From positions 31,000,650-31,064,649 of the forward strand of contig NC_134026.1 in assembly GCF_964204645.1 (NCBI RefSeq): DNA of 64,000 nucleotides, read 5' to 3'. The notes under the pieces were generated by a model. That model was given only the letters and a program-made list of their open reading frames with translations. It was not told the origin of the DNA and did not search any database. How positions within the stretch are numbered: the stretch's first letter is position 1; each line of letters starts with the position of its first letter. This DNA is from Tubulanus polymorphus. Lineage: Eukaryota > Nemertea > Palaeonemertea > Tubulaniformes > Tubulanidae. The translations under genes and the position numbers were made by a program. Shown in pieces: positions 45,966 through 57,600 of the stretch.

Positions 45966-48900
45966 ATGAAAATGTTCCAGTTAAGAAGAATCGGTTTACC
46001 ATCAACCATAGAACGTGTCACAAACTTGATGAGGTAATGCTGGAGAACTTATTGATTGACAAGTTTAAGTATTGAAGTCTCTATTAAAAACTTAACGTGA
46101 CGGGTACCGTATCAGAGTTGTAGTAGGTACTGTTTAAAGCAGTTTTTGATTGCTGCTGTTAATTGACGATTTTTTACAGCTAACATTGCAGCGGTGAATT
46201 TACTTCAATTTTTTCAAAACATGATATTTAAAAAAATTTTTTTTGCTTCTGACGCTGCACTTCCCACGCCACTGCTTTAACTCTGGTTAAGAGCCCTAAG
46301 GCCTAGTGGGTGTGAGTTGCTTCATACTGACTGATTAACTGACACTACTGTTTGTTTTTAATCCCTTACAGTTTAAATGAATCTGAAATATCAGTCGGAC
46401 GAAGTTTAGAAAACGATATCTATTTAGATTCGTCGCAGCTGAAAAACTTCATCTCGAGAAATCATGCGAAATTCACACGATCTATTATCGATGAGAAAGT
46501 TTATTACGTTTTGACTGATTTGAGTTTAAACGGAACTTACGTTAATGATGTGAAGGTAATTTTCAAATCTTGATTTAACGCTTTCAGCGCTGACTAATTG
46601 AATACCCGTAAAATGCTGGAGATAATTTGAAAATTGTACCCTACTAGTGGGTAAGATAATGGACATGCCGCTTTAGCATCTACACCGCTGTGCGGTGTAT
46701 CCTTAGTTACAAGTATTTCACTATTTTTGACAGGTGCTGCCATCTTTCAATAAGGATAAGAAATGATCACTAATAGCGAAGTCATCACTGAGTTATACAC
46801 TGCACTGTGGTGTAGACACACCGCAGTGCTGTGTATTCTTAGTTACAAATATTTCACTATTTTTGACAGGTGCTGCTACGTTTCAATAAGGATAAGAAAT
46901 GAACACAAATAACTATCAATACACCAGTCATCGCTGATTTATACACCGCGCTGTGGTGTAGACACACCGCGCTGCGGGGTAGACGCACTGAAAGGGTTAA
47001 TTGAACTGTATCTGATAGAAATGCAATAAATATTCAGATGTTCTGCGATGAATTTCAGCTCGCCGGTCCATGCACGCTCGTTGAGGGAGATGTTATTAAG
47101 TTCGGCCACGTGCAAGGTTTTAAAATGAAAAAAGGAGCTTACTGTCCTCAACCGCTGACTGAGTTCACATTCCTGGTAAGAGTTAGACTCCTCTCCGATG
47201 AGAAGAGTTGTAAGGGAGGAGCCATCTCTCTCGGTTTGTTATGTCTAAATAATTTGAATACTTTGAAAAGTAACGCTTGAATAAGGTTAAAATCTTCATT
47301 CGATATGAAATGAATTATTTGTTATTTCGATTATTTTCAGTACAGTGAAGTTAAATCTGCGAAAAACGGACTAAAAACCGAATCGACTAAAAATATTTGG
47401 GATATTCCCGTAGAATTACCGCCGATTATTCCTAAAGTTCACATGTACAATGACTTCGTAAATTCAACACGACCTTCACCTTCGTCGGACGTGAAACACG
47501 CGATTATACCCCATTCTACACCTCTGATCGATCTGCAGAATGTTTATAAACATGAAGCTACAGGTTCTAGTCCGCTACAACTCGGTAGTCCGGTGATACC
47601 TTTATTAGATACGGTACCGAGTAGTCCAGTGATACCGCTATTAGACACACTACCCGATAGTCCGGTCATACCAGTATTAGACAGATTAAAACACGAATCA
47701 ATACCTGTGGAAATTAATGATTTATATCAACCGAAGTGTGCTATATCTCTGAATGACAAAGATAATCCCACTAAAGATCTACGGTAAGTTTAGTCTGGAA
47801 AAACCCCAGGGCCCAAATCGATCTACGATAAACTGAATCAATGAAGAAATTAAATCGATTTCAGAGTTAAACCTTTTTGTGAAACTGGGCCCTGGGCCCG
47901 GTTCCACTGTTGTGAGTTAACTCCGAGTTAAAATCAGTTCATTTTCGATGTTTTAACTCTAGAGTCAAATTTAACTCAGAAATGTGGAACTGGATCCAGA
48001 TCGAAAGAAAAACTATGCAAGTTATTTTAAAGTTAATTTGGGGATAATGAATAACAAGGCGAATGCGTAATTCTAGTTTAAGATAAAATCAGTTTCACTC
48101 GTGGATTATTGTTTCATGTAAAATTTGCTGATTTCAGAAATGTGTCGGGAAAAGAGAATACTGGAACCGATACTGATGGTATTTTATATCGAATTCATTC
48201 TTCCGAACAACTCGGATGTCAGATTTATTCATTCAAACTCTTTATTGTATATTGATTTACAGATTGTCTTACGGCGCTGGCTTCACAAGCAATCGATAAT
48301 TTCCATCCAGAGGATAATGATTATTCCTTATCTAGTGACGAAGATATATTCATTGAAAGTACGTTCAATTTGAACCTGCGTTGTTTCAGTTTTATCTCGG
48401 TTCCACGGTTCGTGGTCAAAATTTGAATCGAGAGTCTAAAAACAACTTAGGAATTAAACTACTGTAGACTCTGCTCAGAGTCGGAACAATTCATTGTTGT
48501 ATTGACAACTAGTCAAATTCAAGAAAAATTGTGAAACTGGATGATATTTATTTGTTTATATTTTCTATAGAAGCAGCTGATAATTCAAAACCTGTCCGAC
48601 AACAAACGTCTTCAATAGATCTAGTTATTGAAGAAGTTGTCAATAATCCTGACTCGGTATTAGAACCACAACAAACCGACAAAACCGTACTGAAACCTAA
48701 TACCGGTAATACCGGTACGCAGTCGGCGGTCAAAAGTAAAAAACTGACTGTTTGTTCATCTTCGGCGCAGGATTCTCATCACAAGAAACGTCCCGGAAGA
48801 CCTCGCAAAAACTCAGGTATTTCATTATCTCCAGTTCTGAGAGAAAGTGCTTCCATCTGGGAGATTTTAATGACACTAATCGGTACCTGTTAATCCTTAG

Positions 48901-49549
48901 GTTCAGCGAGTAAAAAACCGAAAACCGATGAATCTCGTTATTACTCAGACGGCAAGTGTTCATATATCGATTGTGATAGTCCAGTTGGAGACCACATTAC
49001 ATGGGTAGGTGAGATTCTTCTCTATTAGATACTGCGGTATTGAAAGCCAGGTTTCAATTGGTCTCTGATTTGGGAATACTCTTCTGGCGCATCCATTTCA
49101 ACCAATAGAGAGTTTGTAATCTGGGGACCTAGATATGCTCTACCTATTCCAGAATAATATGTAAACCTGTAGAGAGTAGAGAGTTTATAATCCAGAGCCC
49201 GGTTTCATAGACTGAGTATCAAAGTTATCCCTAGGGATAACTCCTAAATTTGGGTGACTACCACCATAGTAACACCATGGTTATAACTCACAAATTTCAA
49301 AATGTTCCCAGGGACTATTTTGCTTCCACGTTTATGAACCCCAGCCCAGGTTTACTAAAACTGAATTCCTTATTGGCATATACCCGTACCACTGGTATGC
49401 CTTATGAACTAATTGAGATATTGTATATATATATTTCTACGTAGGTTCAATGCGATGATTGTGATAAATGGTATCATACTGGTTGTGTTGGATGCAGTTA
49501 TCAAAATGTGAAGAGAACTAATACACAATTTCATTGTGGATGTACATAA
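45966..49549 (+). CDS. TCF19: Transcription factor 19 homologue (FHA + PHD)
   Basis: Nine exons: 45966-46033, 46372-46555, 47038-47175, 47341-47783, 48138-48178, 48263-48358, 48571-48816, 48901-49004, 49445-49549. They give 474 residues (human 345). The N-terminus MKMFQLRRIG matches the human MLPCFQLLRIG start. The FHA domain follows (ISVGRSLENDIYL, ISRNHAKF, LTDLSLNGTYVNDVKV, EGDVIKFGHVQ). The middle is disordered and contains three SPVIPLLD repeats. An AT-hook-like KKRPGRPRKNSG precedes the PHD finger (425-473; C425, C430, C443, C446, H451, C454, C471, C473). TCF19 is a nuclear chromatin reader linked to G1/S and proliferation. FHA binds phospho-Thr; PHD binds histone H3 tails. Exon 5 is only 41 nt, chosen by phase. 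A second ATG two codons on is also possible. Intron 2 holds a piggyBac-type element. Confidence 0.92.
46575..47000. mobile_element. piggyBac-type MITE, longer copy (TCF19 intron 2)
   Basis: TTAA + CGCTTTCAGCGCTGACTAAT at the left and GCACTGAAAGGG + TTAA at the right, the same termini as 19971-20232. The interior repeats an 'acaccgcgctgtggtgtaga' hairpin and a 'ttttgacaggtgctgc' block twice. Confidence 0.75.
47803..48002. mobile_element. Two abutting foldback elements (families C and B) in TCF19 intron 4
   Basis: 47803-47893 begins 'gggcccaaatcgatctacga' and ends 'cctttttgtgaaactgggcc' (family C). Directly after it, 47894-48002 begins 'gggcccggttccactgttgt' and ends 'aaatgtggaactggatcc' (family B, with GAGTTAA arms). 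Confidence 0.75.
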
Positions 49550-49605
49550 AACACTAGTCACCGTAGAACGATAACCTGTGCACTCAAACGTGGTGAACGG
49601 ATAAT

Positions 49606-49819
49606 AAGATAAAAACCCACCATCTACAGATTAAAAGAATTTAAGAACAAGAATTTATTTATTCAATCTAAAATATATAGAATACACGACGTTTCGATCT
49701 CCTCACCCTAGAGATCATCGTCAGGTGTGAGAACGTCGTGTCTTATATATATTTTAGATTGAATAAATAAATTCTTGTTTTTAAATTCTTTTAATCTGTA
49801 GATAGTGGGTTTTTATCTT
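49606..49819. mobile_element. Large inverted repeat around a hammerhead-like hairpin
   Basis: The 88 bp left arm (49606-49693) and right arm (49732-49819) are inverted copies with only a few mismatches. The centre carries, on the minus strand, CACAC-CTGACGA-T-GATCTC...GAGATC-GAAAC-GTC-GTGT. This is the arrangement of a minimal type I hammerhead ribozyme (CUGANGA core, stem II, GAAA, GUC, 4-bp stem I), except for one extra T before stem II. Such motifs are known from Penelope-like elements and retrozymes. No reverse transcriptase frame is nearby. Confidence 0.65.
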
Positions 49820-49998
49820 GCTAGTCACTGTTTTTTTACTGTTATTCCAGCTTGATTAAGTCGTTGTTCGGATAAGTCGTTTCATAACTTTCATGTTAGT
49901 CGTGTAAGTCAAAATCGTCGACATCATGATTGTCGCAACAATGACAGCGTAAGCATCAAGGTTGATCGTGTTCAATATCAATATGGAATCATAGTTAG

Positions 49999-50035
49999 AG
50001 CATGGACGTATAAACTAGACTAGTTTATACGTCCA
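49999..50035. repeat. Perfect 18 bp-arm palindrome
   Basis: 'catggacgtataaactag', one base, then its exact complement 'ctagtttatacgtccatg'. It is flanked on both sides by 'ttagagca'-type words (agttagag on the left, ggttagagc on the right). Confidence 0.9.
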
Positions 50036-51079
50036 TGGTTAGAGCAACCGCTCAGAAAGTTATAACAAATTTTAGTTTATTATTTCAACTATCTTATTTT
50101 TTTCTGTGCTTTCCTCGAATGTAACCGGCAATAATTGCATGTTATTGTATTGGATATAGTTTGTGCATGAATCTTTGTGTAAAATACATGAGTAAAGATT
50201 GAAATGTTTTGATAAAGAGTTTTAACCTTTGTATTGAAAAACTGAAAAAAATAGATTTATATCGGTACATAAAAAAAAATATGTTTGAGTTCAATTCTTC
50301 ATTGTACTGCTCGAGGGACCAAATGTGACTCGTACGCCATCTATCGTATACATTAGAAATAATGTGGAATGAGATATTCGCTTCCCAGGGTTTGAATGCT
50401 CCCGCCAATCGACCCCTAGCAAGCGAGGATGGTGACATCGGGCCGGACAAAATTTTCGTTGACAAAAACCACGCCGAGAAATTTGGTGGCAGCACCATAC
50501 GGTCATTTCAGCGATAAGCGGGTGATTTGCTCTGGTACAAGTGTACCTTTTGTCTAATGGTTCTAAATGAGTTTGCGACCAATGGTGAGCGCGCCGCCCC
50601 ATTTTAGTTGGTAGAACTCCCACAGAGTTTGCTAGGCCATTTATTTCATCTTAACTATTAAAATGATGGATGTTCTGTTGAACTTGGTAACTTTTTGGAT
50701 GGTAGCAACGCCGTTATAATCGGCACAAGAATTGGTCCTGTGACACTGATGAACGGCTGACTCCGAGTCCCGCGACTGATATTAAAACAATTTTGATGTA
50801 AGTCCTATGAGTACATCCTCGCTTGCCAGGGGTCCAGTATCACTCCCGAACTCGCTTCCACCAGCCCCCTGGCCTCACGAAGCGTGATTTCATTACTGGC
50901 GCTGTTGCGCATGACGTCATATATCGATTTGCGAAATACTTCCTTGTTCGGTAAAACGTTCGCTGATTGGTCCATTTAACGGGAAAACAAACAGAAGTCT
51001 ACTGTCGGTTTGTTACAAGAACTGTGATCGGTACGACCGGATTCTGGTCGGCTAGTAACGACTCCAACGACTCGTGAGG

Positions 51080-51135
51080 TCAAGGGGTTCGGGGAACAGC
51101 TTTAGCGTAGTGGGTTCGAATCCCTTGACAGGTGA
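51080..51135 (+). repeat. tRNA-like relic
   Basis: 'agtgggttcgaatcccttga' is a good B box with T-stem, and 'gtcaaggg' pairs with 'cccttgac', but there is no A box at proper spacing and no cloverleaf. A further B box on the minus strand lies at about 51615-51630. Confidence 0.3.
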
Positions 51136-52721
51136 AGATGTATGAGTAAGGCATCTGAATATCTCGTTGATGTGACTGAAACTGATCGAGATTTAGATAA
51201 ACCTATTCCAATCCACACATTCAAACCAAGGTGAAATTGTGCCGCTTTCAAGACAAAAATAAAACAAATCAATCTCACAAATTAATGTCACTAATAATTT
51301 ATATTGGTTGTTTTTATGTTATAATCAATAATTATAATAATTATAGTTATTATTTATATTCATATATATAATATATATAATGATATCACAGACATGAAAC
51401 TGATTCAGTAACGTGTATTATTATACCTCACCAATCTGATCATTGACAATCTCTCTCCCCGTATAAAAATAGAAAATAAAAAATTCTTACATGAGATTTT
51501 ACACAAGTAAAACTAACGCAATACGACACAAACATCGCTTGCCAGTGATGCATTTCCATCCATGATTCAAGATTTTCATACAATAGCCTAAAAGATTCTC
51601 ATAGGTAGGTCGTCGACTGGGATTCGAACCTGATGGCCAGATCGAATCCCTGCCGAGGTTATGCGCGGACGTCACCGTTACTGTTCACACGTCACATTGG
51701 ACGTAAGATGGCCGTCAACTTCGACTTTTTAATTCAGTTTAGCAGTTGTGTTCGATTCCGAGAGAGCACGCAGAGACGTCACGTACTATATCAATTTGTG
51801 AAATTCGGAATTATCAGAACATCTTCATATAGACCCGATATACCATCAAAGAGGGGCTTAAACATTTTTGAAAATTTGACAGATAGAAGAAACCTTCAAT
51901 GGATGCATCAGGGCAAAGTTAAGAACAATTTGTCAAACAAAGCTACAACAAATTAAACTATCCAGCAAACATACCAAAATACACGCATCAGCGGTTCAAA
52001 CATAAAGCTGATATTTCACACCGGGAACCAGTCTCATATATAAACTCTAGTCTTTGGTTAAGTCGCCATTTTGGTTACTTCATGCGCTGAATCGGGACAA
52101 TAATTCAAAAACCTATCCGATTTTTTCTTTAGAATACCCGTTTCTTTTTCATGAAACTGGCCCCTGATTTACAGAATATATAAATGATTTGTAATGAAAG
52201 GAAAGATCGCTACCTCGGGTAACGCACGTACAGTTTAAGGAGTCACTAAGTTCATTGACGTATGAATGAAAAACACTAGCCGTAAATATCAACATTTCAT
52301 GATAAACTATGAAGCACGCACATCATTATAGCGTTTTAGTTCTTTGTGTGTCTCAAACATTTTTTAAACAACAAAAAACGAAGGTTTATCAAGAACAAAC
52401 GAAGAATTGAAGAGCGTATTTTTTCCACCTCAAACATCAATAGCAGTTTATCTTTCACTTTTAAGTCTGTCTTCAACGCGATATATCTAACTATATCAAC
52501 TCAATTAATCGTTTGTTCGGGTTCAAAAACTACCGGCAGTTTATCTCTGAAACTATAGATAAGTAAAATACATCCGGATCGCGTTAGTTCAGAACACTTT
52601 AATATTAACTCATTCATACATTCAGCTTTCACATCTGACCGGCCGCAATTCATCAATTATAAAGAAGCTTCGATACTTCAAACTCTTTAGGAATTCGAGC
52701 AACAAAATTGTGCTACAGTAA

Positions 52722-52893
52722 AACTAACTTAATCCGGATGACTCGAGGACCGCCCCCAGATTTCTTCGAATTAAGCAAAATTCGAATTATGAATAACACG
52801 GTTCCAGGTTTTAAATGTACCGAATATTTCATCCGAATTTATTAATGAAAATCCGGATTTAAAAATCCGAATGAAACGAGTTCTACTGTAGTT
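52722..52893. mobile_element. pogo-like MITE, diverged
   Basis: Ends 'tacagtaaaactaacttaat' and 'aatgaaacgagttctactgta' are inverted repeats of the CAGTAGAAC type flanked by TA. Interior blocks 'aaatccggatttaaaaatcc' also pair. No transposase frame. Confidence 0.6.
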
Positions 52894-53308
52894 TAGTATT
52901 AGACCGACGCGACACCTACTCAAACATCGTTCTTATAATTAATAGTATAATTGAGTCGGTTGCAATGACGACAGGAATGGGCTCGACAATCCGAGATGGT
53001 TTATACATATAAATACACTGACTCTGATTGTCTCAGCTTCACGGATCCTTCGTAAAGAATAGTACATTTAGTTACTTCTTGTACAATACATTATAAATAG
53101 ATAAAGACTGACGCTTTGAAGTCATTTGTCGTTATATTATTATAACACACGTACCATACACACACACATACACTTTAAGCTGGCAATAAGTTAGTATTAA
53201 ATATACATAAATACGAGTAACAAAACGACAAAAATAAATGCTGCCTGAAAATTATCGCCGAGATTCATCAATAACTTGGAGAATACAGGCTTTTAGAACC
53301 ACCAGGAT

Positions 53309-53532
53309 GGCCAGCCATCTCGCGTGTAGGGCCAGCCATCTCGCGTGTAGGGCCAGCCATCTCGCGTGTAGGGCCAGCCATCTCACGTGTAGGGCCAGCC
53401 ATCTCGCGGTAGGGCCAGCCATCTCGCGGTAGGGCCAGCCATCTCGCGGTAGGGCCACCCATCTCGCGGTAGGGCCAGCCATCTCGCGGTAGGGCCAGCC
53501 ATCTCGCGGTAGGGCCAGCCATCTCGCGGCCA
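53309..53532. repeat. 20-21 bp minisatellite
   Basis: Eleven copies of 'agggccagccatctcgcggt'. The first few copies are 21 bp ('cgcgtgt'). All frames through it are open artefacts. Confidence 0.95.
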
Positions 53533-54608
53533 ATGCTCGGGCCAATACTTAAATCTATCTTCAGTAGAACATCCTGAGCCGTAGCATTTTAATTTTAGGG
53601 GGGGCAGAGATACCCGAAAAAGGGCAGTTGATATAACAACAATATTTGGAAAAAGGGCACTTTTCCAAAATCCCCCCCCCCCCCGCTAAATACGGCCCTA
53701 TAAAACGGATTTCTATTCTTTGAACTTTGGCCATTTGTACATAACGTGGTTTCTCATCTGACTGACCTTAATCTAGATGGCTGCCAATTAGAAAATATCT
53801 TAAAAATCCCAAAATATGTTAAACATGCCTTGCACTACTATTTCCGGATGGATAAACATAAATGACATTTTTCAGATGTGGCAATTTTAGTTAGAATGTT
53901 ATAGAATTAGCCTTAGTTTGTTTAGTATTCTTCCAACATAAACAGATTGCACTGAAGGGAAATGATAAAATCTACTGAATCTGTCTCCACCAGTCTTTAT
54001 AAAATTTGATCAGCTTTCAAATTTTATCATACACTCAAAACATAAACGGATATTTTTTGACGTTAATCGATTCTGCGACGATTGGACAATGAGTTCAAGT
54101 GGCAATAGCGTTAACGTAAAACAGACAAACAACGTGTGAGATTCGAGTTTTCATTTAAACATTGTTCAAACGCGGTGGTTCAAACTAAGAGATGATCCCT
54201 GAAATCCTATAACAACCCAAAAATACAATGTTCGTATTCCGAACCCAGCGGAGGAACAAGACTGTCTTTTATAAATGCATGTTGAGAACATAACTACTTT
54301 AATTAAAGCCCATTAACTCTAAAACTATGAACGGCTACTGTCACTAAGCTTACGCGGTTTATAACACGAAAATTCGTTGTTTTAAAGGTTAAAGTTTGGA
54401 AGTTCTACCGGGCGGCGATTTCAACGTGTTCACCATCACCACCATTACTGTCGACCCTTATTATTCTGTCACCTTTTCCCGATTGAGAAAGATAGTATTT
54501 CACGATCTCATGCTCTTCTGCTTCTGGTTCGCGATAAACGAACTTCTAGCCGATAATGTGGCCGTATCGGATGTTAACCATATCATGGATTTACACTTAA
54601 CAATTCCT

Positions 54609-57600
54609 TCATTCAATAACGCTATCGTATTTCAGTTGTCCTGATTGGTCCACTAATCTGTGTATTGCAGCAAATGTATACGCCATACGGGCGCTTTCAG
54701 TGTCTATCTTAGGCGGAACGTAGCCCTCGGAATTCAGCGTCGATCCGTCAATTTTTACGTCAAGATTTTGCATCTAAAACGATAAAATGAAAGCATTGAA
54801 TACGATGGAAGTATGAATAAATTGTCATTCAGCAAAGTATCATCAATAAATACCCAGTGAGAACGTTGAAGCAAGATAACGCAACATGATGAAATATCTT
54901 TATGGTCTATGAGAAGAATTCCAAAAAATAATTTAACTGATGCCGTAAAGTTTTGGCCGTTTCCTAATCAGGTGGAATGATGATGACATTCAGCGAACAA
55001 AGTCAATTGTCCAGTTGGACAGTGGCTGTGCCAGTTAAAACTCTGGGTGAAAGATTAGTTAATTTTGAATGTTTTAAAGTAAAATCCTAACTCACAAATA
55101 AGTGTAACTGTGGAACAACTGTGGAACTGGGTCCAGATGATAATTCAAGTTCTAGTCTTCAATTGGGGAATCTAGATTTTAACACCGAATTTGTATGAAT
55201 AACTCGTATTACAAAATCCAATAGGCATTTCCCCGGTTTATTACAGATTGTCACAAGCTCCTCGCGTGATGGGAGCGTTTATGTAATATACATAAAATTG
55301 AGCTTCCCTGTGAATGTAATGTGTTCATACATATTGAATCTGTGACAATGTGCGGGTGTTTGAGAGAGAGCATTACATATCGTAACATTATCCTATTAAC
55401 AAAAGGTCAATGATCATGATGACAAATTATAACGAATGCGGAGTGAAGTATTTCGAATAGTTGTTGAGGTCCTCTAGAATAAGGCGTTGCATAAACGCGC
55501 CCTCGTGTTTGTACTCATGTAGGGACCGATCTCAGAGTGTGAAAGTAGGTTTATATCATTAAACCCTTCTGTCGAGAAAACCACAAAATTTACACTTTCA
55601 CGATAAAATAAACACGATGAAGATTAAACCGGAGTGTGATGTAATGTATACCAAAATAATCATCATATTCATCGAGTACCAATCCCCTCATCAACAGAAG
55701 TTGCTAAAACGTACAGATGTTAGATGATTGTGGCGCCCACTGCTCAACCATCCTTAAACACCTTGGCAAATAAACAGATTAAACTAAAAAGGCTTCGTAC
55801 GATTCGTCCGGTGAGATTAACGCGTTATATTTGATCGGAACCCAAAAACCACATCTATACCGACCCCTGCAGGAGTCTGGTCCCCGATGACCATCTGCTG
55901 CCGTAGTTTTAACAAAACTCATTCGATATCTTTTGTTTTTTTCGAACAGACAAAATGTCAATCATACCACCAACCATTGTGTTCATCGAACCATTTGCGG
56001 TTTGGAACCGAGTCCAATCTGTCCTCGCTAACCACACTCTATACGGAAGCTATCAAACCGTTTCTTCAACGGATTAAGACTTACCACATATTTAAGGTTG
56101 GCAAGGAAGGCTTCAATTCGTTGACTGACTTTCTCTAACTCGCACAAGAACCGGTTTGGATGATGTACTTCACCTTCGGGACACGTATGACTCGGGCACG
56201 GGTTACCGCCCAATGTATATAACGTACAAACTACTCGATGTTCCATTTCATAGACTCGATTTATTATATGTTTGTATTGAGTCATCACTCTCAAACCGCT
56301 ATTTAACGCTATCTGAAAGTTTAAAAACAACAAAATCCCGTGTGAAAAATAGCTTTACGTACATTTCATATGATATATATATTTAACTATGCAGTAAGAC
56401 ATTGAGATATCTAATCCTGGATGTATTTATCTTTAAATAGATACTGATTGTATGCATGGTGCGCAAGACCCATACGCGGCAAGGTTTTATTCATTTCTGC
56501 AATTACATCAATTTGTCTCTTTTAAATGAATGAATGCATTTCAAAATTACAGGTCGGGAAGACACGCAATATCTGATGTAAGAAACACTGGTGTAATCAG
56601 TTCAGAAAACATGTTATCATAAATGAATTTACAAGGTTTTGTATATGAAAGGTTTTTGAGAAGGTGCATGAAACATTATATGATTTTGCCAAAAAGGCGA
56701 CATTTGTTCCAGAATTTGTTCTAATCATGGAGGAACAATGAATTAGTCGATGAGGGTTTGAAGTAATCAGACTGAAACTCCAAGATGAGGGACACCCAGG
56801 CTGAAGAAGATATGCATAAGAGTTGGAAAAGGGAGGGGGTGGAGTGAATGCCGGGGAGGGGGTGGGGTAACTGTGACTCGTATTGCGTGAGCTGCTGCTG
56901 CTGCTGCTACCATTTCGGAAACTCATTGATGGATTTATCCATATTTCCCTCCTATATTTAGACGTCGTTTTCTAGTCTTGTATCCTCGATTTTGACAAGA
57001 ATGTTACATAGTTAATGAGAGAGAGGAATGGGACGTCGTTGACACGCGATCTATTATCTATTTGTGAATATACGGCACTTGACCATCGCTTACGCCTACA
57101 CCAGTCTACAATATTCTATTTATTCTTATGTCAATATTGGCAAATATCAGGGGTGAATTTCTTTCCGTGGAAAAAAAACTTAATTGGGTAAAATTCTGCA
57201 CCGATTTCCAAGGTTGTGACGAGTTAAAATTCAATTCATTTTTGATGACTCTTAGTCAAATATTAACTCCAGAACTGTGAGGAACAAGTTCCAGGATCTG
57301 CAGTTCCACATATTTAATTAATTTCTAACAACTGTGGAACTGAAGGTTAGTTACGTGGTAACCGGATAGTCGGTTTCAATAGACAGGTAACCGTCTAATT
57401 CAAATTGAGAAGAAACACCCTCAATCTGAAGTGAACTACTTAGTGTTTGACGTGTCCACTCAATTATGAGACGGTTTTGAAAATAGCTCATAATACTCTC
57501 ATATTTTCTTCCTCATATTACGGGTTTTCTTTAACCTGAAAAGAATTCTACATTTTTTTCTCTGAGATTAAAATAGTAAAATGAGTTAAAAATGAATAAC

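Larger units (their letters stand above)
49550..54608. other. Gene-poor interval between TCF19 and the cytokine-like gene
   Basis: Convergent 3' flanks. Contains the large inverted repeat at 49606-49819, a palindrome at 49999-50035, tRNA-like relics near 51080-51135 and 51610-51660, AT-rich microsatellite sequence at 51290-51400, a pogo-like MITE at 52722-52893 and a 20 bp minisatellite at 53309-53532. The part just below 54609 is presumably 3'UTR. Open frames near 50142-50623 and 51633-51956 have no recognisable domain or splice context. Confidence 0.5.

Noticed and set aside
51080-51135. Functional tRNA gene
   Set aside because: A B box and one stem are present, but no cloverleaf or A box at the right distance.
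53238-53545. Several repeat frames on both strands
   Set aside because: Minisatellite artefacts.
54396-54644. 82-codon plus-strand frame overlapping the last exon of the cytokine-like gene
   Set aside because: No homology, and it lies antisense to a phase-consistent exon and 3'UTR.
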